A stretch of 64,000 nucleotides of DNA, taken from contig JAHLKH010000001.1 of assembly GCA_025526915.1 (NCBI GenBank), forward strand, positions 186,001-250,000, in the 5' to 3' direction. The notes below the pieces were generated by a model, which did not search any database, was not told the DNA's origin, and saw nothing but the letters and a program-made list of their open reading frames with translations. Below are positions 1 through 11,553 of this stretch, piece after piece. This DNA is from Entophlyctis helioformis. Lineage: Eukaryota > Chytridiomycota > Chytridiomycetes > Chytridiales > Chytriomycetaceae. The translations under genes were made by a program, and so were the position numbers. Position 1 is the stretch's first letter, and the number at the start of each line of letters is the position of its first letter.

Positions 1-764
1 ACCAAAGCGGACGACCGAGAATTCTGTCTCAACAAGTCCTGGTTCAATGCTTGTCACGTTGATATTGGTCGAGATCAACTCCATGCGCAGCGAGCGAGTA
101 ATGGCGTCAACTGCGTGCTTGGATGCGCAGTAGATGCCTCCACCCGGATAGGCTTCTGTGCCAGCAATGCTTCCAATGTTGACAATGTGGCCCGAGTTGC
201 GAGCCTTCATGATGGGCAGCACCGCCTGAGTAACGTTCAGAAGCCCCTTGACATTTGTGTCGAACATGGTGTTGACGGCATCCTCCGTGACCGACTCGAC
301 ATGGTCGACGCCAATGACGAGACCTGCATGCGGTTCCCGATTACAACACCAGCTGTCAGATGCGTCCCATCACACCAAGTTTCGACGCCAACCAAGCTGA
401 TCTCCCACCTGCATTGTTCACCAGGACATCGATGTTGCGGAAGTCGGCCGGCAGGTTGTTGATGGTCGACAGGACTTGCTGACGGTCTCGGACGTCGAGG
501 GTGACAGGCAGCACACGGATGGTGGGATAGTCCTTGGCAAATGCATCGGCAATGCTCTGGATACGGTCGCTGCGCCGAGCGGCCAGAATCAGATGCGAGC
601 CAGCCTTGGCAAACTCGACGGCACAGGCCTCGCCTATGCCAGCTGACGCTCCTGTACTATTCGTCCTTGCCGTGGTTAGTCTCAAGGCGTCTGTCCGTAT
701 GTGCAGGCGCTTGACCCTCACGGGCATACATGAGAACGGTCTTGCCCAGCAAACGAGATGCCAT
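1..764 (-). CDS. Short-chain dehydrogenase/reductase, YMR226C-like (3' end beyond window)
   Basis: NAD(P)-dependent classical SDR, closest in my reading to the yeast YMR226C type that oxidises 3-hydroxy acids and serine. Three exons are visible: 764-730, 656-409 and 323-1, with GT-AG introns between them; the coding sequence runs off the left edge. Seen: the Rossmann motif TGASAGIG near residue 14, the NNAG motif across the second junction, and the active-site pair YCASK with upstream IGSIAG. The C-terminal part ends near the family's PGLVETEF stretch, so only a short tail is missing. I chose the ATG at 764 because it gives the [14 protein letters not shown] start expected in front of the cofactor motif. 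Substrate is not predictable from this sequence. Confidence 0.88.
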
Positions 765-951
765 TTGGTTGCTACTCGCACCACCATCCTTGTGTCAGCG
801 TCGCAGTTGCCCATCTCGCCATGTTGTGTCGACGAGGTTGGACTTACAAATCTTCGGTGAACGTTTGCTAAAAACGACCGAGGCCAGTGGTCGTCAAACT
901 GGACGACTCTCTCTTGCACTTCATAAACAACTGATGTTATGCTTGAACGCA

Positions 952-3900
952 TTAATTGGGCTGGTGGACATGGGCACAATTGGCACAGGTACCGTCTTTG
1001 CGGTATGGGGCAGTTCGGAATTCGCTGCATCCACACTGCCGGCAGTGATTCGAGTCAGAGATGTCAATCAGTGGCTTGACTTTCGGTTTGCTTGCCGTTG
1101 AGCCATGTCGCGGCATGGCGGCAGACGACGATGTCTCTCCTTCGCGCTTGGATCGATTCCTGGTAGACCTGCCAGACGCATGCGATGACAATGGTTCCTC
1201 TGAGCCGTCTTCGTTGTGCCGCAGACGGCGTGTGGACGACGAGCTTGGCGGGGGCGATGGCGACTGCCCTTCATAGAATCGGCGCGACCTGCTGTTGGGA
1301 TCAAATGGCGGCGGAGACAAGGCGCGGCTGCCGGGTTGCTTGCTGCCACCACTGCTGCCGTTGTTGGCAGGCATAGCGATAACGGATGCCGGCATGCCAC
1401 GCATTTTCAGCATTTCCCGAGCCTCGCGCTCCTTGCGCTCTCTTCGCCGCCTTTCCTTCTCGTGGCGGTATGCCTCTTCGTCGGCAGGCAGCGAAGGTAT
1501 CACATCCACCGCCATGGCTTGATCTTGACCTCGCCCCTGTTGTGCTCGTCGGAGTGCGCGCCGCCTTTCCTTTTCACGCCGGTATGCTTCTTCATCCATG
1601 GCTGGTGCCAGCATTGGCGCAACGAGATGAGACGAGTGTGAACGCGCATATTCGTCTGCCGGAACGCGAATTGGACGTTGCTTGGTCGTGCTACTGTTGC
1701 GTACGGCACCACCATACAGGGGATGGTTGGCGTCTGGAGCAGCAGTAGCAGCAGATTCGCTTGCTGCCAGGATGCTTTCAGAATGCTTTGGAGGCGGCTG
1801 TGGCGACAACGGTAGCTGGCCCAGAAATCACAAGTATACACGCAGATTGATGAATGGATTGTCAGAATCAGTGATGTACAGATCATCAAACCAACACATG
1901 CGCATTCGACCCACAGGTGAAAATGGACCCAGCTGCGGTGCTTGCGACGCTGCTTGCACACGCTGTGAGGCGCTTGCTGATGCGAGTTGCGGAGAGCGAA
2001 GTGCCGTGCGGCGTTTGAGTGCCTTTGCCGAGATTTCGTGCTCATAGTCCTCAAAGATTTCAGGAAAGTCAATGAACATGCGCTCGTTCTGCAGATCAGA
2101 TCCACAGCCGATCCGTTGCGTGCGTGCAAACCAGACATCAAGCGATGGATCGGGTCAGAGAATGCACTTACAGCAAGGGTCAAAGCCGTGCCGTCCAGCT
2201 TGTAAACTTACCCTTGCCAAACGAAGTGCAAGCACCCAATCATAAAGTCGCTCGCGTTTCTCAACGCAAACAAACTTGCAGTAGTCGTTCTTGTTTTCGA
2301 ACACGGCAACACTGTTGACGGAGCGAACTGCAAAACAGAATTCGGTCGGCATCTGTTTGCGTCGCTGAGACAGCGTGTAAACGTCAAACTGCGCCAGATT
2401 GCACAGCAGCGTCTCTGTGTTTGGCTTCTAAGCACAGATCCATGGCGACCACGAAAGGATTAGTACTGGTACACATGGCACAGATCGATTTGATCAAAGA
2501 GATACAATGCAAGTACATTGGCTTCTTGGTAGTAGTACACAAACGAGTCCTTTAGAACACAAAAGCGTTTCTGCCATTTGCCTGGCTTGAGTTCCAAGTA
2601 CAGATAGCCTTGAACACGAGGGAAGCGACCATTGAGAGACTGCCATCGTCGTTGCAAGCAAAACAGTGCGGCGTGAGTCAAGAGCATGACAAAGCAGCGC
2701 GGACGTCGAGCACTGCAAATACCTTGGACGACAGGGTTACGCGATAGCCGTACTTCTTCATGACGATCGCATTAAGCGAATTGTCCAGGTCCCATGCCGA
2801 GATGATATCTGTCACGATTTCCCAGTCTCTCAAAGGGCGCTCTGTGCACACCACCCGAGATTGAGATACAGTTGCCATGAGCCATTAGCCTTTGCAATCG
2901 AGCCAAGAATAACGAAATTTGCATATCATTACGGTCTGCTAGATTCGTGCGTGCTTACCAATACCAGTGTCATTGCAAAGCTCAAAAAGAGCCCAGTCGG
3001 GGGACGGCTCCAGGCGGAACCGTTCGACAACATCATGAACAACTTGCTCGGCAGACATGAGAGACGTCAGGACCAGTGTCTTGAAGGATCGCGCGTCTTC
3101 AATGTAGATACGCGTTGTGATCTTGGTTCGCAATCCAGGATCCAGCCATGGTTAGCATACCAAACGATGGCTTGACGACGCTTGTTGCTCAAACAATGAG
3201 AGGGGCCAGTGGCAACAGGCATACCTTTTTAACATTGGCTTCGCTGAGCTTCGCCATGATGAGGCTGACCTTGTCTTGACGCGGGTCAAGCTGTGGCGGG
3301 GATGGCGGCTGGTGCTGAGGCTGGACATTGGAAAATGGCTGCATCATCTGCAAGGGTTGTGCCAAAGGAGCGAGTGACAATGACGGCGACAACAGATTCA
3401 AGGGTGCAGATGGCGACTGGAGATACAGCGGGGCGGATGGAGATGCTTGCAGAGTGCTGATCATTGGCAGTCCGTTCTGCGCCACAGGCTCCGTGTCAGA
3501 CTCCGCTGTAACGTCATGGTTCGCAGCCAGCGCGCGCTTCTCTGCCGTCTGCTTCTTTCCCTGGCGTCCAACAGCATTGGCATGATCGTCATCGTCATCG
3601 TCGGATCCTTCGGGGATAGTGAATCCGATGGGGATTGCAGGGCTTGCAGGGAGCAGCGACTGTGGCATGATGGGCGGTGCCAGCGTTGTCGGGGGTGAAG
3701 TAGAGGTGATGTTTGTTGATTCAAGGGACCGCTGCAGAGCCTGAAGGGTGCTATCTGTGTGCAGAGACAGCTTGGATGCTCGGTTTCTGCGAATGAACTT
3801 GTCGAGCACACTGAGTAGGCCATCCATGTCCTCGTAGTCCTCCACCGTGGCCAGCTGGAAGGACGCCCTTGCCTCGTTGGCTCCGGCGGGATCCTCGCGA

Positions 3901-4317
3901 TATGACACGAATCCATCGTCGGCGTAAACCTTGCCAGCCTCATTGCCGTCTTCAATGATGTCAATGTCTTCATCACGCTCGACTTGATCAGATACAAATG
4001 CCGATGTGGTTGATGCCGCTGCTCCACGGTCATGCACATGCTCTGAACGGTTTGTATCGGCTGTAACTGCCTGAGATGGGCGAGCCACGGATGCGAGCGG
4101 CGGCTGGTGTTGACGGCGGTCTGCAAATGCAAGAGGCTCGTGCTCATCGTCGTCATCATCATCATCGCCGTCGCCTTGGTACGCATTCTTCTGCAGGCCA
4201 GAAGGATCCCGTGTGGCATGCAATGCAGATTCCTTGGTACCATCATCCTTGGCGCGACTGGCAACCTCATCGCTGTCCTCATCATCATCATCGCCATCAT
4301 CGTCATCGTCATGCTCA

Positions 4318-4367
<50 letters not shown>

Positions 4368-5687
4368 ACTGGAAAAGGTATTGTACCGGTCATACTCGTC
4401 GCCATACAGCTCTCTGTAAGTATCAGAGTCCTCGTCGTCTTCGGCGTCCAAGTCGGGGGGCATATGCAGGATATCGGGTGTAACAGTGGACGTCCGAACT
4501 TTAAGAATCGATACCGGTGCCTCACGAGTGCTGAGACGCGACTGCGACGTTGCAATGCTTGAAGTACTTGCCAAGCGAGTGCTGCTCGCCAGGTTGGATT
4601 CAGACGCAGACAATGCTGCTGTTGGCGCATCTTCGTCAAACTCGATCCTGCGAACCATCTGCGGCTGAAGCGACTGAAGCGGCTGCTGCGACTGAAGAGC
4701 CTGCTGCGACGATGATAAACTATCGCCTTCTGCGGTGGCTGCAGCCACTGGGCCGGGCAGAGAGGCAGCGGCTGGCTCGAGTGCAAGATGCATGCTGCTG
4801 CTGCTTGTGCTTGCGGCCATACGTGTGGCAAGCTCTGTTGGAGAGGCTTCGTCGACAAACAGCACCGATTTGATCGCAGTGCCTGGGCTTGGCTGCACCT
4901 TGGCTGACACAACGGCGACATGGGCGGCCGCAGATGGTGGCGGCTGGACGACCAGATCCTGCACGATTCCAGAGTGTGCACTGCCGATCGTGGCATTGTC
5001 ATCGCCCACCAGGCGCTTAGAGACCAACGACTCTGTTTCAACGAGGTCCTGGAGCATCGACTCAAAGTCGATATCTGTCCGGGCGGACATGGGGATTGGA
5101 ACAGCTGCCGCCTGTGTATGTGTGTCGTGCAAGAAGGGCATGGCTTGTGTTAGTGCCTTCAAACAGAGAGGCTGCAGAGGTTGTTTTGCAGCCAAGCGCT
5201 GTTGGTGAACCGGCGGTGAACAGGGCTGTGCAGCCAGCCAGCCAGCCAGCCCAATGCAAGCGCACATGCGCGACAGACCCAATCTGCCAGCCAGTGCCAC
5301 AGAGCTGGGACGATTGGCGGCAGCCTCTGCTTGAGCAGCGGCAGGCACCTTTCCATTGGCGTTCTCTTGTGTGTGTCTGTGTGTGTGTGTGTCTCTCTCT
5401 GTGTGCTTGTGTGGTGTGTGTGTGTGCAGCAGATGGAAACTCACCCCAACGAGTTGGGGTTGCGGCAGTGGCTGCAGCAACGTGCCGTGCTGGGCACCGA
5501 GCGACGTGTGCCGCAGCGGCAGGGGACGGCCGGCTGTTGAGCCTGGGGCAATGAAATCCTTGGCAGGCACTTGGGGTGGTCCGCTCAACGGTGCTGGGCG
5601 GCCACCGTTGTTGTGGCCATTGCTGGCACCGCCGTTGCCATTGGCAGCGTCGCCGTCGTGGCCGCCGCTTCCATCGCGACCAGCCAT
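952..5687 (-). CDS. MRL-family (RIAM/lamellipodin-like) RA-PH adaptor
   Basis: Putative adaptor linking Ras-like GTPases, membrane phosphoinositides and the actin/adhesion machinery. Proposed exons: 5687-5445, 5111-3225, 3121-2959, 2841-2723, 2639-2475, 2388-2212, 2088-1915 and 1815-952; the phases add up to about 1263 residues. Residues 93-113 and about 505-523 form LD-like amphipathic helices (TDIDFESMLQDLVET; DMDGLLSVLDKFIRR). Between them lies a very acidic linker with a long Asp run. A helix ending SEANVKK leads straight into an RA domain (about 711-804) and a PH domain (about 805-918, GYLYLELKPGKWQKRF). This RA-PH order is the MRL/Grb7 signature. The C-terminal region has two DEEAYR-EKERRR repeats, proline-rich segments and a terminal Cys motif (CRQCGC...CANC). 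The 5' exon and the CAT|GTGTAC donor at 2474 are the least certain parts. The last intron (1914-1816) is a multiple of three but contains an in-frame TGA, so retention would remove the tail. Confidence 0.78.
4318..4371 (-). repeat. Coding Asp microsatellite (GAC/GAT)n
   Basis: Reads as (CGT/CAT)n on the plus strand and encodes an uninterrupted run of about 17 aspartates in the acidic linker of the MRL-family gene. The run length is likely to vary between strains. Confidence 0.85.
5366..5427. repeat. (GT)n/(CT)n dinucleotide tract in intron 1 of the MRL gene
   Basis: GT/CT-rich simple repeat that falls inside the proposed first intron (5444-5112) of the MRL-family gene. No coding potential. 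Confidence 0.8.
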
Positions 5688-5751
5688 CTCGAAGTCAAAA
5701 CCGGTTCTGAGGGCAAGGGCATTCATTGCGTTGCTGAAAGGCATCACGCAT

Positions 5752-7815
5752 TCAAACAAGACGAGTCGGGAAGCCTGCGCTGGCGAGATGCTCCTTGACG
5801 GCCAGCAGCGGCACTTCGCGGCGGTGGAAAATGCCAGCAGCCAGCGCTGCATCCACATTGGTGACTGAAAACACTTGCGAAAAGTGCTCAACGCAGCCAG
5901 CACCGCTGGACGCAATGACTGGGATGCGGACATGCTGCTTGACATCCGCGATGAGCGAGTGCTCAAACCCAGAATTTGTGCCGTCGCGGTCCATGCAGTT
6001 GAGCAGAATCTCTCCTGCACCAAGCGCCTCGCATGCAACCACCAGCTGCTTGACATCGAGATCGCGGCCTTCGCGACCGCCCTTGACAGTGCACTGGTAC
6101 CAGCACCATGTTTCGCCGTTCGGGCCAGGCACGTCGCAACGCACAAGGTGGTGTTTCTTGTCGCCTGCCTGCGCAGCATGTTCTTCGGGCGACGAGACAT
6201 ACACGCGACGAGGATCAACAGACACGACGACTGCCTGTGCACCATACACTGCAGCAATCTGCTCGATGGCCGTGTCGCCGGCCTTGGCCCCGCCGCGTGC
6301 CCAATACGCCTCTGCGGCATACACCGCGTCACTACCGATGGACACCTTGTCAGCACCTGAGCGGAAGTATTCGCCTGCGACGTCCAGTGCGGACACAACA
6401 TGGCCGCTTGGCTCGACAATCTCGCGAATGCCACCCCCGATCGTCAGAGGCACAAAAACAGACTCGGACGTCCGCTCAAGGACTTGCAGCATTGGAAGAT
6501 CGGTGACGGGACAGTCGCGGAACGACGTGATGTTGAGAAAAGTGACTTCGTCTGCGCCTTCCTCAAAGTAGCGGCGTGCAAGCTCGACGGGCTTTCCAAG
6601 GTTGCGAACCTCGTTGCTGCCATCGATGCCAGCCTCGCGCACATCATACTGGTCTCCTTTGGTCACGACAAGGTCTCCTGCGTCGTTGGTGCGAACATCG
6701 AGACAGGCGATGATGCGGCGACTCAAGTGATCGGCTGGGGTAGACGGCCGAGTCACAAGGCCCTCTGTCGCAGTGATAGCGTCCAGGCTGGGTGCCTGAG
6801 AAAGCTGTTCTGGCTTTGCGCTGAGGAACGCCTCGAGGACAGCCAAGCCGGACGATCCACTCTTTTCCGGGTGGAACTGGGTAGCAAAGATGTTGCCGCG
6901 TTGGATCGAGGACACAAACGTCTCGTCGCCGTAGGACGTGAGGGAGTATGTCCACTGCGCCAGATTGCTCGACGCGGACATGGTCTGTGCGGTGCTCTTG
7001 ATGGCAAACGAGTGCACAAAGTAGTAGCGCGAGCTATCGCCCGAGTGGTTGATGCGCGTATAGGCCGGAAGCGCCGTCTCGGCCGACTTGATCTGGACTG
7101 CGGCCGCGTTCCAACCCATGTGCGGCACCGTCTTGGTCGAGGCGTCAAACTTTGCAATCACGGCGTCGACGATGCCCAGACCCGCAACGCCAGGCGACTC
7201 TTCAGACGAGACGCCGAGACACTGCATGCCCACACAAATGCCCATGAAGGGCTTGTTTGCGCGGATGTATTCCTTGAGCGGCTCGGTGTAGCCCATCGCG
7301 GCGAGCTTGTCCATGCATGCGCCAAATGCACCGACGCCTGGGAAGATGATTTTCTGTCATGGCCATCGCCGCCATCGTCGCCATCGACATCGTCGTCATC
7401 GTCGTCACCGCGGTCATCGTCGTGGCAGCCATTGTGTTTGTTGAGTCAGTGGATGGGCAGATAGATGGACATGGGATGAAGAGGCAGATGCGGTCGTTTC
7501 GGGACAAGAGTGTGGTGTGAGCAGTGCGACCCAATCGGCCGTTTCGCTGCTCTGCTCCCATGTGCCCAAGAGCAACAGAGCCGTTTGCAGTGCGGAGAAT
7601 CTGTTGCACGTTCTCGAGCACCGTCCGTCCAACACATGCCCAACACCTGTCCAGCAGACATGGCCTGAATGTACCTTGGCCCGTGCAAAGTCCTCGACCG
7701 ACTCGATGCGCTGGATGGAGAAGCCCAGGCGCTTGACTGCATTGACGAGCGAGCGCACGTTGCCTGCGCCGTAGTCGAGCAAGTAGATGCCGTCGGCGTT
7801 GGTTGCGGCTGTCAT
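5752..7815 (-). CDS. HIS7: Imidazole glycerol phosphate synthase, bifunctional amidotransferase-cyclase
   Basis: Fifth and central step of histidine synthesis: the N-terminal glutaminase feeds ammonia to a (beta/alpha)8 cyclase that makes IGP and AICAR. Two exons, 7815-7675 and 7353-5752, give 580 residues, the usual size for the fungal fused enzyme. Seen: LLDYGAGNVRS at the N-terminus, nucleophile Cys in GICVGMQ, the His/Glu pair in FATQFHPEKSG, and the cyclase start RRIIACLDVRTND with its catalytic Asp. A second Asp is in VVSVDPRR. Domain order and motifs are intact and the enzyme should be active in the cytosol. The ATG at 7815 gives the canonical short lead before the glutaminase. The upstream C6-factor frame has no stop before this ATG (see findings). 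Confidence 0.96.
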
Positions 7816-7871
7816 TTGGAGGGTTGGGAAACGTAATGATTCGCTCGTGCACGTTTGAGGGTCGTTCGCTG

Positions 7872-7913
7872 ATTGGCTTGTTCGAGCACTTTTGAGAGTC
7901 GGCCTCTGATTGG
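7872..7913 (-). promoter_or_regulatory. Two CCAAT boxes upstream of HIS7
   Basis: ATTGG occurs on the plus strand at 7872-7876 and 7909-7913. Read in the HIS7 direction these are two CCAAT elements about 57 and 94 bases before the start codon, the usual place for HAP-complex binding in fungi. Their presence argues that this interval is promoter rather than coding. Confidence 0.5.
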
Positions 7914-8037
7914 CCCGCCTCGGGATCATATGCAGACCGACCACAAGCGCAACAGGCACAATATGATGCACAGGGTTCATTTTGTTTTTATGGAGACACA
8001 GGCCCAGACCCAAGGCAGATGAGCCTGAGTGGTGACG

Positions 8038-10960
8038 ATCCGTGGCAATGCTGCTCAGCTGGTTGCCAAACACGGTGGCGAGGATCCAAAAGTGCGAGAT
8101 TTGTCGAAGGGCAGCAATGAGCATTGTCAAAATCTCCTGTACCTGCTGCACTTCGGAGCCCTGAAAGTACCCGCAGCGAATACCCACGACAAAGATGATG
8201 CCGGCGCGAAAGATGGAGGTGGCGATCATTGGGCCAACGTACGAGAACATGGGGTTGAAGTCCATGAAGCGGCGAGTGATGAGCGCAATGGATTTGGCCG
8301 CATCCACGCATTCCCAAAAGGCGGATCGAGCGCAATCAGCGACGCTGGAGTCTGCGTGTCAAACTGGATGCGTGCACCTTGGAGCATAATGCGCGTGAGG
8401 TGGTACAGCATCTGCTTTTGCGCCACGGCCCAGTGCGGAGGGTTGGTTGAGTAAAACTTGGTCGAGTACGCGTCATTGATCTTCTGGAACCAGAACGGCT
8501 GTTTGGCAAACCACTCTCGCAACTCGCCGTCCAGGAGCGATCGCTCGAGATCCAAATCAAAGTTGTCGGGCGTGTTGATGGAGCCGTGCACGGCGCGAAT
8601 GTACAGAATGATGCGGCAGATGATGCGGAAGAGAATGGCGTTCTGGGAAAAAAGTTGTTGAGATTACCCTTGAGGTTGGAGCGGAGCGTCTCGGTGGACA
8701 GCAGCGACCGCAGCGGAGAGAATCCGTACTGTGTCGTCTCCAGCGACTCGGTGAACCCGCCATCGTCGAACAAGAACTCAAAGTTGGGTGCTTGCACCTG
8801 CCAGTCCTCGTCGCGAATCGAGCATGGGACGTCGGGACGAACCATGGCCACAAGCACGTCGATCTGGTAGACGAGGAACCAAACGCGGCGGCGATATTCG
8901 ATCTCGGTTTCGGCCATGCCCGACGCCTGCTCGGCAGTCAGCTCCCGGTTGAGGCCCATCGCTTGGCTCATCTTGGTGGCCATGCTTGCAAACATGAACG
9001 ACTTTTGGCCGTGGCCGCAGCCCATCGAGTAGACGCAGAGCAGGATGAGCGCGACAATGGTCGAGCATGTATGTTGCTCCAGGCATTCGTCCAAGAGTGC
9101 CCGCGCCTTTTCGTAGTACACCTCGCCGTGGTTGTATGTGTTGTAGGTTGGATGGCCGGCTGGGTCAGAGCAATCGCGTACATTGCGTTGAGAAGCAGGG
9201 GCGACTCGGTGTCGACGTGTGCGAGGAACTGCTTCCGGGACAGGACTGGGTAGTGGGGATGGATATGTTCAAAGAACCGGTCAATGAGGTCACGGCGGAT
9301 TTCGGTGATGTTCTTGCGAGGAGAGTCGTGCTCTGCGTTCGAGCCGCGAGTGCCGTTGTTGCCGCTTCCAGCGCTATGGTGGCTATAGGTTTGGCCAAGG
9401 AGAAGCGTCATGGCAGGCGCGTTGGACGGCGTCTTCATCGAAAACGGGTCGCTTGCCCATTCGGCGCTGTGGTGGTGGATCAAGCTGTTGGTCACGGCGC
9501 CGTTGGCAGCCATCTGTGCATCCAGCTCGTTCTTGACAGCCGCGCTAAAGTCGGGCGAGCCGTGGCTGCTCTCTGGCGAGTCGGTGCCGTCGTGGCTGCT
9601 TGGGGCTGCGTTTGTTGCCGATGACGGGTTGGAGGCGGGGCCTGGGGCTGCAGGAGCGCCGGCGCCAAACACATTGGTCCGCGACAGCTGGGCCTCGAGT
9701 TGCGACTCGAGCTCCTTGATGCGCTCATGCAGCTTGTCGACGTATCCCGTCTTTGGGCCACGCTTGCGGATCTCGCGATCGAATGTGCACTGCTTTCCCT
9801 TGGCTTGGCAGTACCCGCACTGCGGCCGCTCGCCGTCGCACTTTGCTCTCTGTTTCGTCGGCCGCCGTGCCGTTCAGCGCAGAGATTGATCCCCGGACGG
9901 CCGATCAAACGAGGAGAGAAGAGGAGAAAGCGGGATATGAGTCATTCCGGGGCAAGCACGTGGAGAGGTTGGCCGCAAGCGCATTGCACGGCACAGGCAC
10001 AGGCACAGAGCACAGGGGCAATGACGGGCCGTGGATCGGGGCATGCAGAAGGGCGGTGGGAGGTGGAAGGCGATGAAGGGCAGCGTGGATGGATAGGCAC
10101 AGAACCATCTGCCATCTGCCATCCGCCATCCGCCATCCGCCATCCGCCAGTCCATCCATCGATCTGTGCAAGGCAGAGTGGGGCAGAGTGGGGCAGGTTG
10201 GGGCAGGTTGGGGCAGGGCCAAGGGAAGCTTGCTTACCCGCCGAGCACAGTTGTCGCAGGCCGTGGTGATTTTCTCACGGCGTCCGGCCTTGCTGCTGCT
10301 GCTGCTGCTGCTGGACGAGCTGGCAATGCCGATTGCCATGCTGGCTGCCACTGCCGGCATGCCTGGTGTGCTGGCGAGAGACGTGGCGCCTAGCGGCCCC
10401 ATGGACATGGGCATTGTCATGGGCAGCGACAGGGGCGTGGTCGTGACAGTGGCCGAGCCTGTTGACGTCGATGCCGCCGATGAGAAGCTGTGCGGCAGCA
10501 GCACGTGTTGTTGTTGCTGCTGGTGCTGGTGCTGGTGCTGCTGCTGCTGCTGTTGTTGGTGCTGCTGCTGGAATGGCTGGTGCTGCTGGAACTGCTGTGG
10601 CTGCTGAGAGTGGTGGTGGTGGTGCTGCTGCTGCTGCTGCTGCTGCTGAGAGTGGTGGTTGTGGTGGGTCAGGGATGCCAGCTGGAACGGATTCTGCGAC
10701 ATCGTTGGCGCTGAAAACAGGTCCGAGGGGAAGGACGAAGCTTGCATGTGTGGCTGGCTGTGAAGCTGCTGGTGCTGTGAGCTGGACGAGCTGCTCAGGG
10801 GCATGGAAAGAGAGGCAACGCTGCCGGCATTGCCTGAGCTGCTTCCGTTGGACATTGTGCCGTCGATTGAAGGGCGGTCGTTGCCAAGGAGAACGTTGTC
10901 GAGTTTCAGGTCAGGCAGGCGAAAGGGCGACTCGCGGAACTCAAAGGCGAGCGAGAGCAT
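8038..10960 (-). CDS. Zn(II)2Cys6 transcription factor with fungal MHR domain (copy 1, frame broken)
   Basis: Nuclear DNA-binding regulator. Exon 1 (10960-10238) encodes a Gln/His/Ser-rich region and the first half of the zinc cluster (ACDNCARR). After a 388-base intron, exon 2 from 9849 completes it (RAKCDGERPQCGYCQAKGKQC) and continues into an RKRGPKTGYVDKLHERI linker and coiled coil. The fungal_trans (MHR) domain follows. It aligns throughout with the neighbouring factor at 11554-14609, so they are tandem paralogues. The frame slips by one base three times within aligned sequence: at 9128-9160, in the A6 run 8648-8653, and at 8320-8336. Each slip is repaired by adding one base. The C-terminus (GNQLSSIAT near 8040) has no clear stop. 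A second candidate start is 10855. Target genes are unknown. Confidence 0.8.
10105..10217. repeat. Tandem repeats within intron 1 of C6 factor copy 1
   Basis: A 7-base unit CCATCCG repeats around 10105-10149, followed by TGGGGCAGGT-type units to about 10217. Both lie inside the 388-base intron of the zinc-cluster gene. There are no spacers of CRISPR type. Confidence 0.7.
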
Positions 10961-11553
10961 GTGTGAGGGCTACGAGTCGGCGTGCACTTGGCGTCCTGGT
11001 CTTGGCGTTGCAAACTGCGGCAGCAAGACCAGCAAGGCCAACAAAGACAGCCGTGCACCAGCCAGATCAGCACTCAGCACACGTCTCGGCAAGGATGCCG
11101 ACAAGGATGCCGGCATTGACGGCGGGACAGTTTGGACGCAGCAGTCAATGTACCTCGCGACGGCCTGCAAATCGTTGATGCAAGGGCAATGAGGTTGATG
11201 CGACGGGTGAACGGCGGGTGTCCGTTGCCGGCATTTTATGATGGTGCCACGGAAGCGGGCCGCCGGGCATTAATGCTTTGCCCGTGTACACCTCGCTGGC
11301 GTGGGTGGCACACGTTTCACAGTGAGTGTGACGCGAGTGGAAATATGGTTGCCAGGCTATGCTACGCGATCCTCGCTATGCGTGAGTTGGTCCATCGGCC
11401 AAAGGATTGACTCTGCTTCTTCGGCCATGCATCACTGCATGCTCATCACTGATATCCTTTGAGGAGAAATGTATATTGCATGATTGCTACCCCATAAGCT
11501 TGCCGAATGAGGCGGCCGCAGGATGGGCAGCATGCTGTTTGGGCACAATCCAA
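10961..11553. other. Intergenic region between the two C6 factors
   Basis: About 590 bases between the stop of copy 2 and the first candidate start of copy 1. It presumably holds the copy 1 promoter and the copy 2 terminator. I see no conserved frame, tRNA or recognisable element. Confidence 0.6.

Noticed and set aside
1816..1839. A 24-base intron or stop read-through in the MRL gene
   Set aside because: An in-frame TGA at about 1830 first suggested this. A normal 99-base intron from the GTGGGT donor at 1914 removes it and keeps phase.
5112..6434. Extension of the MRL frame upstream through HIS7
   Set aside because: The minus-strand frame is open to 6434 but overlaps HIS7 coding sequence in another frame. 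A splice-supported start at 5687 explains the gene.
10105..10152. CRISPR-like array of CCATCCG units
   Set aside because: Units are contiguous 7-mers without unique spacers, inside a fungal intron.
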